DNA from: DAITMV01 sp036834985
GTDB taxonomy: Bacteria > Pseudomonadota > Gammaproteobacteria > Burkholderiales > Burkholderiaceae_B
Reading direction: 5' to 3'
DNA: 29,976 nucleotides
NCBI GenBank assembly: GCA_036834985.1
Contig: DAITMV010000018.1
Location: forward strand, 1-29,976
The position numbers were made by a program, and so were the translations under genes. Positions 22,971 to 29,976 of the stretch are shown one piece after another. The notes under the pieces were generated by a model. It did not search any database. It saw nothing but the letters and a program-made list of their open reading frames with translations, and was not told where the DNA came from. How positions within the stretch are numbered: position 1 is the first letter of the stretch; every line of letters starts with the position of its first letter.

Positions 22971-25073
22971 TCAGCTGATTTTCATCCCGGCTTTCAAGCC
23001 CAGGTTCATCACGTGGTCTGCGCTCAAGACATGCAGGCTGGCGTCGTCATTAGGGCTGGCGCACAGCACCATGCCCTCGGAGATGCCAAACTTCATTTTA
23101 CGCGGCGCCAGGTTGGCGACAACCACAACGTACTGGCCCATCAGTTGCTCGGGTTTGTAGTGGGCCGCGATGCCCGAAAAAATGTTGCGGGCTTTGTCCT
23201 CGCCCAGGTCTACCGTCAAACGTAAAAGTTTGGTGGACCCTTCGACGGCTTCACAATGTTGAATATGGCCAATGCGCAAGTCGATTTTTGCAAAATCGTC
23301 GATGGAAATAAACGGTGTTGCCATCGCGGGTGCCACTGTGGATGGGGCCTTGCCAGATGGTCCGGAAGTGGCTGCTGTTGACGCTGGAGCTGTCGGTGTT
23401 GCTGGAGCCAATGAGGCCTTGTTGGCTTCGATCAGTCCGTCGATCTGTTTGGTTTCGACCCGCTGCATCAAATGCTTAAAGGGTGCAATGGTTGTGGCGG
23501 GGCTCAACGGCGTGTGTACATCGGTAAAGGTGAGGGACGCGATGCCCAGCATGGCCTCGACCTGTTGGGCCAGCGCGGGTAATACTGGCTTGAGGTACAG
23601 GGTCAGCAGGCGGAAGGCCTCCAGGCACACGGAGCATACCTGATGCAAAGCCTCGGCTTTGTCATCTTGCTTGGCCAGGTCCCAGGGCTTGTGGGTGTCA
23701 ACATAACCGTTAACGGTATCGGCCAGCGCCATGACATCGCGGATCGCTTTGCCGTATTCACGTTGATCGTAATGGTTTGCAATGGCAGCGCCGCTCTCAC
23801 GCAGTGTGTGCAGGACTGGATCATCAAAACCGGGTTTAACCTTGCCTTCAAATCGCTTGACCAAAAAGCCGGCGGCACGGCTGGCGATGTTGATGTATTT
23901 ACCGACTAGGTCGCTATTGACGCGGGCGGTGAAGTCTCCAAAGTTAAGGTCCAAGTCTTCCATGGTTGCGTTGAGCTTGGCGGCAAAATAGTACCGCAGC
24001 CATTCGGGGTTTAAGCCTTGGTCTACATAGCTTTGTGCCGTGATGAAGGTGCCACGCGATTTGGACATTTTGGCGCCATCGACCGTTAAAAAGCCGTGGG
24101 CGTTGACTTTGGTCGGTGTGCGGAAACCGGCAAACTCAAGCATCGCGGGCCAGAAGAGCGCGTGGAAATACAGAATATCTTTGCCGATGAAGTGAATCAT
24201 CTCGCAATCAGAGCCGGGCTTGAAAAAGTCTTCGGGATTGATGCCTGTACGGCTGCATAAATTGCTAAAGCTGGCGAAGTAGCCAACAGGAGCATCAAGC
24301 CAGACGTAGAAAAACTTGCCAGGTGCATCAGGAATCTCGAAGCCAAAATAAGGAGCGTCGCGTGAGATGTCCCAATCGGCCAGCTTGTTGCTACCGGCCT
24401 CGCCCAGCCACTCTTTCATCTTGTTGGCGGCTTCGGATTGCAGACGGCCTTCGGCCTGTGTCCAGTTGCGCAGGAAGTTTTCGCAGCGAGGGTCAGACAG
24501 CTTGAAAAAATAATGATCGGATGATTTGCGGATCGGGGCTGCGCCCGAAACGGTTGAATACGCGTTTTTCAGTTCTGTGGGCTGATAGGTGGCGCCACAG
24601 ACTTCGCAGGAGTCGCCGTACTGGTCTTTGGCGCTGCACTTGGGGCATTCGCCCTTGATGAAACGGTCTGGCAAAAACATAGCCTTGACCGGGTCGTAGA
24701 ATTGTTCAACATCGCGCTTTTCGATCAGCCCGGCATCCTGCAGGCGGGTATAGATTTGTTCGCAATAGGCTTTGTTTTCAGGGGCGTTGGTTGAGTAATA
24801 GTTATCAAACCCGACCCCAAACCCTGCAAAATCGCGTTGATGTTCCGTAGACACCCTTGCAATGAGTGCCTCGGGGCTTAAACCTTCTTTTTCGGCCCGC
24901 AGCATGACCGGTGTGCCATGGGTATCGTCGGCACACACATAATGCACTTCATGGCCAGACATTTTCTGGAAACGCACCCAGATATCGGTCTGGATGTACT
25001 CCACCAGATGGCCCAAATGAATGGCGCCGTTGGCGTAGGGAAGGGCAGAGGTGACTAGGATTCGGCGTTTCAC
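22971..25073 (-). CDS. metG: Methionyl-tRNA synthetase
   Basis: A 700-residue class I synthetase charging tRNA-Met. The HIGH-type motif is HLGH in LPYANGAIHLGHLVEY. A zinc-binding domain with two CxxC knuckles is visible (CPKCSAKDQYGDSCEVC), and the KMSKS loop is in DGAKMSKSRGTF. The C-terminus carries an EMAP-II/Trbp111-type tRNA-binding domain (IDDFAKIDLRIGHIQHCEAV) joined by an alanine/threonine/proline-rich linker (about residues 560-590). The start codon is GTG; no upstream ATG is in frame. Divergent from the tRNA-Leu gene, first gene of the metG-DUF3460-scpA unit. Confidence 0.97.
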   Translation of the reverse strand: MKRRILVTSALPYANGAIHLGHLVEYIQTDIWVRFQKMSGHEVHYVCADDTHGTPVMLRAEKEGLSPEALIARVSTEHQRDFAGFGVGFDNYYSTNAPENKAYCEQIYTRLQDAGLIEKRDVEQFYDPVKAMFLPDRFIKGECPKCSAKDQYGDSCEVCGATYQPTELKNAYSTVSGAAPIRKSSDHYFFKLSDPRCENFLRNWTQAEGRLQSEAANKMKEWLGEAGSNKLADWDISRDAPYFGFEIPDAPGKFFYVWLDAPVGYFASFSNLCSRTGINPEDFFKPGSDCEMIHFIGKDILYFHALFWPAMLEFAGFRTPTKVNAHGFLTVDGAKMSKSRGTFITAQSYVDQGLNPEWLRYYFAAKLNATMEDLDLNFGDFTARVNSDLVGKYINIASRAAGFLVKRFEGKVKPGFDDPVLHTLRESGAAIANHYDQREYGKAIRDVMALADTVNGYVDTHKPWDLAKQDDKAEALHQVCSVCLEAFRLLTLYLKPVLPALAQQVEAMLGIASLTFTDVHTPLSPATTIAPFKHLMQRVETKQIDGLIEANKASLAPATPTAPASTAATSGPSGKAPSTVAPAMATPFISIDDFAKIDLRIGHIQHCEAVEGSTKLLRLTVDLGEDKARNIFSGIAAHYKPEQLMGQYVVVVANLAPRKMKFGISEGMVLCASPNDDASLHVLSADHVMNLGLKAGMKIS

Positions 25074-25181
25074 GGTGTTTGGGCGGTCATTGTCGTTTAG
25101 CTCACCATTTTACTTGATTTACAGCAAGGCCTGTCGCAGTGCAACACCTTCTGGTGAGCAGATTTGGATTTAATTCTGAGT

Positions 25182-25199
25182 TACAATGGCGCCCGTGTT
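25182..25199 (+). promoter_or_regulatory. Promoter -10 and GC-rich discriminator of tRNA-Leu
   Basis: TACAAT (25182-25187) is a good -10 element, followed by GGCGCCC, a GC-rich discriminator typical of stringently controlled stable-RNA promoters. The -35 region is not well matched. The spacing to the tRNA 5' end fits a start just before the mature tRNA. Confidence 0.6.
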
Positions 25200-25284
25200 G
25201 CGACTGTGGTGAAATAGGTAGACACAAGAGACTTAAAATCTCTCGACGAAAGTCGTGCCGGTTCGATTCCGGCCAGTCGCACCA
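25200..25284 (+). tRNA. tRNA-Leu (anticodon UAA)
   Basis: An 85-nt class II tRNA with encoded CCA. The acceptor stem pairs GCGACTG (25200-25206) with CAGTCGC (25274-25280). The anticodon stem AGAGA/TCTCT encloses the loop CTTAAAA with anticodon TAA at 25234-25236. A long variable arm (CGACGAAAGTCG) and a T arm GCCGG-TTCGATT-CCGGC are present. Reads UUA (and UUG by wobble). Confidence 0.98.
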
Positions 25285-25292
25285 AAAAATCT

Positions 25293-26039
25293 ATGACAAA
25301 TCGCATGGTCTTGCTAATGGCCGCCGGGGCCAGCCGCCGCTGGCGAACCTACCTAAACGACAGTAGCCCATCCGACAGTGGTCCACCCGACAATAGCCCG
25401 TCCTACCGCGGCCCGTCGCTATCTTTCCCCCTATCATGTGCCCAACCCGCCTGGGCTGATCATAAATTGCTTCAAACCCTCCAGATTGGCGATCAACAGG
25501 CCCTTGTCATTGTTCACACCCTGCGGGCCTTGCTGACACTGAACTGGCCGGTGATGGTGGTCGTGGATGATTCTCCGCATGGCAGCCAGATAGCAATGCA
25601 AGCCGCTCGGGTGGCCGATCAGCACGGTCAGCCAACCAGCGCACCCGTCTTGATTCACCGGGTTGCCGCTGGTCAAACGCTTGGTGACAGCATGGCCGAT
25701 GGCATGGACGCCATACACACGCGATACCCCGGTAGCCGTGTACTGGTCGCGCTGGCCGATATGCCCTGGATCCTGCAGGGTACTTTGCAAAAGGTGGCTA
25801 AAACGCTTGATCGGCAGGCCGAACCATGGGCTTTGGTCAGGCCCTCATGGCAAGGGCAAATGGGTCATCCGGTTGGCGTGGGGGCCGCATGGATTGGGCT
25901 GCGGGACCAATTGCGGGGTCAAGCCGGTGCGCGCGCCTGGTTCAAGCAGCCTCAGGCGCAAGTCGTCATCATTCCCTCCAACGATCCGGGTGTGATTCTG
26001 GATATTGATACGCCTGAGGATTTGGAACCCCAACGTTAA
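25293..26039 (+). CDS. MobA/MocA-like molybdenum-cofactor nucleotidyltransferase
   Basis: A 248-residue protein of the MobA-like NTP-transferase family, probably a MocA-type enzyme that cytidylates molybdopterin for xanthine-dehydrogenase-family proteins. The nucleotide-binding start VLLMAAGASRR, the metal-site segment VLVALADMPWI and the late GHPVGVG and DIDTPEDL segments are family features. An insert of about 38 residues, rich in Ser/Pro/Asp, separates GASRR from the lysine segment DHKLLQTL; usually only a few residues lie between. The start has no Shine-Dalgarno sequence and lies nine bases after the tRNA CCA, so the mRNA may be released by tRNA processing. It converges on a molybdenum hydroxylase gene, its probable client. 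Confidence 0.82.
   Translation: MTNRMVLLMAAGASRRWRTYLNDSSPSDSGPPDNSPSYRGPSLSFPLSCAQPAWADHKLLQTLQIGDQQALVIVHTLRALLTLNWPVMVVVDDSPHGSQIAMQAARVADQHGQPTSAPVLIHRVAAGQTLGDSMADGMDAIHTRYPGSRVLVALADMPWILQGTLQKVAKTLDRQAEPWALVRPSWQGQMGHPVGVGAAWIGLRDQLRGQAGARAWFKQPQAQVVIIPSNDPGVILDIDTPEDLEPQR
25359..25418 (+). repeat. Four imperfect 15-bp tandem units in the MobA-like gene
   Basis: Four consecutive 15-base units (25359, 25374, 25389 and 25404) encode DSSPS, DSGPP, DNSPS and YRGPS. They form most of the insertion inside the nucleotide-binding signature. The first three units are clearly related (GACARTRGYCCRYCC); the fourth is more diverged. Confidence 0.85.
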
Positions 26040-26047
26040 CCGACTCG

Positions 26048-28327
26048 CTAGGCGATGCTCAGGGGCAATGAGCGCAGCCGTTTGCCGGTGAGCTTGAACA
26101 CCGCATTTCCCACCGCGGCGGCCAGGGGCGGTACTGGCGGTTCACCGATACCGGTGGGTGGCTCACCGCTTTGGATCACATCCACTACAACCACTGGGGC
26201 TTGCGCCAGGCTGACCATGTTGTAATCAGTGAAGTTGCTCTGCTGCACCTGGCCGTCGGTGATGTCGATTCGTCCGTACAGGCAGGCACTCAGTGCAAAC
26301 ACGATGCCGCCTTCGATCTGTTGGGCCACTACGTCGGGGTTAACGACCAGCCCACAGTCGACGGAACACACCACACGGTGCACCACGATGCTGTCCTGGG
26401 TCACAGAGACTTCAGCCACCTGCGCCACGACGGTGTGAAACGACTCATGCAGGGCAATGCCAAACGCCCGGCCTGCTGGCAAGGGTTCGCCATAGCCCGC
26501 TCGTTGCAAGGCTGATTCGAGCACCCGTCGATGGCGAGGGCGATGGCTCAGATGTTTGAGGCGAAAGGCCGCCGGGTCTTGGCCGCTGGCGTGGGCCGCC
26601 TCATCCATAAAGCTTTCGTTAAAAAAGCCTTGATAGGAATGCCCCACACTGCGCCAAAAGCCGACGGGTACCTCGTGGTCTTTGAGAATGTGATCTACAC
26701 GCAAGTTATCCACAGCATAGGGCAGGTCAAATGCACCTTCGACAGTGGCCTTATCGGGACCGACCCCCGGAAGTCCCATACGCTGATAAGCCTGATGGCC
26801 AATCGATGCGCTGGCCGAGCGGCAAGACCAGTGGGTCAGCATCCCGGTGGCGTCGACGGCTGCCTTGAAGTTGCTCACAGCCATAGGGCGATAAAAATCG
26901 TGTCGCATGTCTTCTTCACGTGGCCAGATTAATTGCACCGGATGGCCTTTGAATACGTTGGCAACCCACGCTGCCTGCATCACAAAATCTGACTCCGCGC
27001 GGCGACCAAATCCGCCGCCGAGCAAGGTGGTATGGACTGAGCAGCGGCTTTGCGGAACACCGCAGGCTTTAGCGGCCACTTCGCGGGCGGCTGTCTGGTT
27101 TTGGGTGGGGGCCCAGACCTCGACCGTGCTGTTCTCGCGCAGCCAGACCGTCGCGTTCATGGGTTCCATCGTTGCATGAGCAAGGTAGGGCGCGCTGTAA
27201 CTGGATTGCAGTTGTACGGCAGCGTCAGCCGGCAGATCTTGCGCATTGCCCCGATTGGTGTAGGTCCAGTGGGGGCGGTCGCTGTCCAGTGCGGATTTCA
27301 AATCGATCTGGATTTGCTCCGTATTCAAGTGAGCTAGTGGGCCGTGGTCCCACACCACATCGGCCTTGTCCACCGCTTGTTTGGCGGCCCAATACCCGGT
27401 CGCCACCACCACAACACCGCCTGAGCTGCTGACATGCGGCACGGTTGTAACCCCTTTGACGCCCGGCATGCCCAGCAAGGTGGTCACGTTGTTGATGCCT
27501 TTGACTTTGCCTCCCAGGGTGGGGCACATCCTCACCACCGCATACAACTGCCCAGGCAAGCGGACGTCGATGCCAAAGCGCGCGGTGCCGTTGACTTTGG
27601 CGGGTATGTCAATCCGGGGAAAGCGCTGCCCAATCCGGGTAAATTGTGTGGCTGGTGTGAGTGGCACATGGGTTGGTGGCGTGATGTTTGCCAAGTGTGG
27701 AATCAACTGGCCGATCGGCAGTCGATTGCCCTTGCTATCGCTGACCATGCCGTCGCGCACGGTGATTTGGTCGGCGGTGGTATTGAATCGTTGTGCAGCA
27801 GCCATTTCGATCATGATGCGTGCGGTGGCTGCAGCGGTTCGCATGGGTACCCATGCATCTCGCGTGGAGGTGCTGCCACCTGTGATCTGCAGTTTAAGCA
27901 CCCGCGCCGCTTTACCCATGGTCCAACGCAGGGTGCTAGCGATCAGCCCGTCGTCCTCTGGATGAACGGGTGTGAGGTCAGTCATGGCTGTGGTATTGGC
28001 AAACTCAGCCAGGATGGGTGCGTCTTCAATCGCAATCGCTGTCACCGCACAACGCAACTCTTCGGCAACAAGGGTGGTCAGGCCGGTGTGGACTCCTTGG
28101 CCCATTTCGGAGCGCGGCATGGCCAGGTGAATGACGCCGGTGTTGTCCAGACGAATCCAAGCGTTTAATGCCATGCTGGAGTCATCGTTCATGCGATCGA
28201 CTGGCGCAGCGTGAGCGTCGGAGGGCATGATCAGGCTACTGCCTGCGCCCAGAACCGATGCGCCGCTGGCCAGGCTGGATAGATATAAAAATTGACGGCG
28301 ACCGGGGTTCGTGAGTGCCTGCTTCAT
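26048..28327 (-). CDS. Molybdopterin-binding hydroxylase subunit (isoquinoline 1-oxidoreductase beta-like)
   Basis: A 759-residue large subunit of a xanthine-dehydrogenase-family molybdenum hydroxylase of the IorB/aldehyde-dehydrogenase type. Residues 1-40 form a Tat signal peptide with the twin arginines R10-R11 (GRRQFLYLSS) ending in DAHA, so the enzyme is exported folded with its cofactor. Mo-site segments include MPRSEMGQGVHTGLTTLVAE, LLGGGFGRRAESDFV and the C-terminal GIGEPPVPPLAAAVGNAV, where E729 is the expected catalytic glutamate. It begins one base after the stop codon of its 2Fe-2S subunit. Members oxidise N-heterocycles or aldehydes; the substrate here is unknown. It has no fused cytochrome c domain. 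Confidence 0.93.
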   Translation of the reverse strand: MKQALTNPGRRQFLYLSSLASGASVLGAGSSLIMPSDAHAAPVDRMNDDSSMALNAWIRLDNTGVIHLAMPRSEMGQGVHTGLTTLVAEELRCAVTAIAIEDAPILAEFANTTAMTDLTPVHPEDDGLIASTLRWTMGKAARVLKLQITGGSTSTRDAWVPMRTAAATARIMIEMAAAQRFNTTADQITVRDGMVSDSKGNRLPIGQLIPHLANITPPTHVPLTPATQFTRIGQRFPRIDIPAKVNGTARFGIDVRLPGQLYAVVRMCPTLGGKVKGINNVTTLLGMPGVKGVTTVPHVSSSGGVVVVATGYWAAKQAVDKADVVWDHGPLAHLNTEQIQIDLKSALDSDRPHWTYTNRGNAQDLPADAAVQLQSSYSAPYLAHATMEPMNATVWLRENSTVEVWAPTQNQTAAREVAAKACGVPQSRCSVHTTLLGGGFGRRAESDFVMQAAWVANVFKGHPVQLIWPREEDMRHDFYRPMAVSNFKAAVDATGMLTHWSCRSASASIGHQAYQRMGLPGVGPDKATVEGAFDLPYAVDNLRVDHILKDHEVPVGFWRSVGHSYQGFFNESFMDEAAHASGQDPAAFRLKHLSHRPRHRRVLESALQRAGYGEPLPAGRAFGIALHESFHTVVAQVAEVSVTQDSIVVHRVVCSVDCGLVVNPDVVAQQIEGGIVFALSACLYGRIDITDGQVQQSNFTDYNMVSLAQAPVVVVDVIQSGEPPTGIGEPPVPPLAAAVGNAVFKLTGKRLRSLPLSIA

Positions 28328-28328
28328 G

Positions 28329-28799
28329 TCATGCTCCCGCTGGGCTGGAGGCCATCAGGCTGACGGCCGTGTGGATGGCTTTTCGTACCCGCTGATAGGT
28401 GCCGCAACGGCAGATGTTGCTCATGGCGTTATCAATATCCTGCTCCGAGGGCTTGGGCGTTTGGGCAATCAAGGCACTGGCCGCCATGATCATCCCGCTT
28501 TGGCAGTAACCGCACTGCGGTACCTGTTCAGTGATCCAGGCTTGTTGCACTGGGTGCAAACCGGCAGGGGTGGTCATGCCTTCAATGGTGGTTACCTTGC
28601 TGCCTTCCAGGCTCGAGACGGGTAGAACACATGAGCGTGTTGCCTGCCCGTTTACATGCACAGTGCAAGCCCCGCAGGCGGCAATGCCACATCCGTATTT
28701 CGTACCTGTCAGGTTCAGCTCGTCACGCAAAACCCACAACAGCGGCGTATTGCCATCGCTGTTGATCTCTGTGGATATGCCGTTGATGTTCAGCTTCAT
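28329..28799 (-). CDS. (2Fe-2S)-binding subunit of molybdenum hydroxylase (isoquinoline 1-oxidoreductase alpha-like)
   Basis: A 156-residue two-cluster iron-sulfur subunit. The plant-type ferredoxin cluster is bound by C37, C42, C45 and C57 (GCGIAACGACTVHVNG). The second cluster, in the helical C-terminal domain, uses C96, C99, C130 and C132 (QCGYCQSGM and ICRCGTYQRVR). It passes electrons from the molybdenum centre to an external acceptor. The start at MKLNINGIS is chosen because AGGGGGA lies six bases upstream; the frame is open another 27 codons. No signal peptide, so it is probably exported with the Tat-bearing large subunit. Confidence 0.95.
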   Translation of the reverse strand: MKLNINGISTEINSDGNTPLLWVLRDELNLTGTKYGCGIAACGACTVHVNGQATRSCVLPVSSLEGSKVTTIEGMTTPAGLHPVQQAWITEQVPQCGYCQSGMIMAASALIAQTPKPSEQDIDNAMSNICRCGTYQRVRKAIHTAVSLMASSPAGA

Positions 28800-28840
28800 G
28801 ATCTGTCCCCCTGCCTTGTTATTGTGTGTATACCCGTTGA

Positions 28841-29976
28841 TTATTTCCAGCGTATTCCAAAGCTGACGCCGGCCAGCCACTGACGGCCTGGCGCCGGTTC
28901 AAAAAACTGTCCCGCGGCCTGATTAACAATCACCGAACCCACATAGCGTTTATCAAAGAGATTATCAATCCTAGCGTAGGTTCGCACTGTGACGCGATCG
29001 ACCGGGATGCTCCAGCTGGCCCTCAGATTGACCAGGCTGTAGCCCGGTGCAAAGTCAGCATTGCTGTCACTGGCGTATAACTTGTCGACATAGCGAACCT
29101 CGGTCGCTGCTTCGATGGCTGGAGTAGGTTTGTAGCTCAGCTCTCCAAACACGGTGCGTTTCGGGATGCTTGGCAGGTATTTGCCACCGACAATCGTGTT
29201 TGTTGAGTTGTCGTAGCTTGCATCAATATAGTTCATGCTCGCATAGGCAAACACCCGTTCACACACTTGCTGTTGAAGGGCCAATTCGAGCCCCTTGCGT
29301 GTGGTTTGCCCCGCATTCTGGAATGCCGTGGTTCCACCACTGGACGATTTGACGACAATCTCGTTTGTGGTGTCGACCGTGTAAACCGCTGCATTGACTC
29401 GCGTCAGACTCCATTTACCCTTGAGCCCCACTTCATATTGCCTGCTTTTGGCCGCGGTCAAATCCGGGTTGAAGTTTGGGTTGCCCGGATCGCGGTAAGC
29501 GGTTTCCAGCAGGGTGGGGGTTTCAAAGCCCTGACCAAATGACGCGTAGGTGTTGATGTGATCATTCAGATGAAACGTCACGCCCAGATTGCTCGTCCAT
29601 GCCTTGTAATCTTTGGAGCCGCTGCCATCCCCGTTGCTCAAGATATTGTCTTGAGAGCGGATTTGCACGGTGGAGTGTCGTAGGCCTCCGACGGTGCTGA
29701 CACGATCGTTGATCAGCCATTCGCCTTGCAGGTACTGGTCAAAATTACGGGCGTTATTGGTTTCGTCGCGCGTGGCTGCACCTGAAGCATTGCCGTTAAC
29801 ATTGTTAAAACCTTTGCGGTTCTGATCCAGGTTGCCGCTGTTGATACCCGCATTGATAATCAACGGGCTGTCCAGCAGGGTGGTTCGATGGCGCACACGG
29901 GCGTCGGCCCCCGAGAATTTGTTCTTCAAATCAATCACGCCTGTGGTGAGCACCTGATTAATTGAACGATCGCCGA
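28841..29976 (-). CDS. TonB-dependent outer-membrane receptor (C-terminal part)
   Basis: The C-terminal ~377 residues of a TonB-dependent receptor barrel; the frame is open to the window edge, so the signal peptide, TonB box, plug and first strands lie beyond it. Visible features are alternating amphipathic strands, the segment FGQGFETPTLLETAYRDPGN, KSRQYEVGLKGKWSLTRVNA and a final strand ending SFGIRWK. It would import an iron chelate or another large nutrient using TonB-ExbB-ExbD. The stop codon is about 40 bases before the iron-sulfur subunit gene on the same strand, so the receptor and the hydroxylase may share a transcript. Ligand unknown. Confidence 0.92.
   Translation of the reverse strand, partial: GDRSINQVLTTGVIDLKNKFSGADARVRHRTTLLDSPLIINAGINSGNLDQNRKGFNNVNGNASGAATRDETNNARNFDQYLQGEWLINDRVSTVGGLRHSTVQIRSQDNILSNGDGSGSKDYKAWTSNLGVTFHLNDHINTYASFGQGFETPTLLETAYRDPGNPNFNPDLTAAKSRQYEVGLKGKWSLTRVNAAVYTVDTTNEIVVKSSSGGTTAFQNAGQTTRKGLELALQQQVCERVFAYASMNYIDASYDNSTNTIVGGKYLPSIPKRTVFGELSYKPTPAIEAATEVRYVDKLYASDSNADFAPGYSLVNLRASWSIPVDRVTVRTYARIDNLFDKRYVGSVIVNQAAGQFFEPAPGRQWLAGVSFGIRWK

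Noticed and set aside
25200..25284. tRNA-Leu as an attachment site for an integrated element
   Set aside because: No integrase, no repeated tRNA 3' end and no mobile genes are visible on either side, so there is no evidence for an island here.

Overview
The window looks like a chromosomal segment of a betaproteobacterium, most likely order Burkholderiales and probably close to Alcaligenaceae. The order-typical markers are a DUF3460 protein beside ScpA and MetG, a small Trp-rich protein beside ilvD, fur divergent from bamE, zapA followed by 6S RNA, and an hrcA-hemH-grpE-dnaK-dnaJ heat-shock block. The assignment rests on gene content and protein similarity recognised by eye, not on a database search. 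Most of the segment is conserved housekeeping DNA. I see no insertion sequence, prophage, integrase or CRISPR array.

Layout. Positions 1-1388 hold the 3' end of a branched-chain amino-acid binding protein gene, a small cytochrome c and a small Trp-rich membrane protein. Positions 1390-4597 hold ilvD, the divergent lgt and an unrecognised membrane protein. From 10170 down to about 4606 the minus strand carries bamE-dapB-tonB-exbB-exbD-zapB-zapA-ssrS (6S RNA)-TSUP permease, mostly tightly packed, with fur leaving in the opposite direction from the bamE promoter region. This places the iron regulator beside the TonB energising complex. Positions 10719-13311 hold nadK-recN on the minus strand. 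Positions 13353-19542 hold hrcA, hemH, grpE, dnaK and dnaJ on the plus strand, with two near-identical sigma-32-type promoters before grpE and dnaK. Positions 19652-21643 carry a secreted alpha/beta hydrolase and a periplasmic catalase-fold peroxidase. Positions 21839-25073 carry metG, a DUF3460 gene and scpA. A tRNA-Leu(UAA) at 25200 is followed within nine bases by a MobA/MocA-like nucleotidyltransferase gene. This gene converges on a molybdenum hydroxylase pair (IorA/IorB type), and a TonB-dependent receptor gene cut by the window edge lies upstream of that pair.

How the genes fit together. Fur and TonB-ExbB-ExbD would power outer-membrane receptors such as the one at the right edge. The MocA-like protein plausibly matures the cofactor of the adjacent Tat-exported hydroxylase. 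HrcA and sigma-32 would control the chaperone genes, although I found no CIRCE operator here.

The most unusual points are: a BamE lipoprotein fused through a (PTPA)n repeat to an NTF2/Cds6-like domain; a four-copy 15-bp repeat inserted inside the nucleotide-binding signature of the MobA-like protein; a catalase-family protein whose expected distal histidine is glycine; and a 41-bp near-perfect inverted repeat just before the hydrolase gene.
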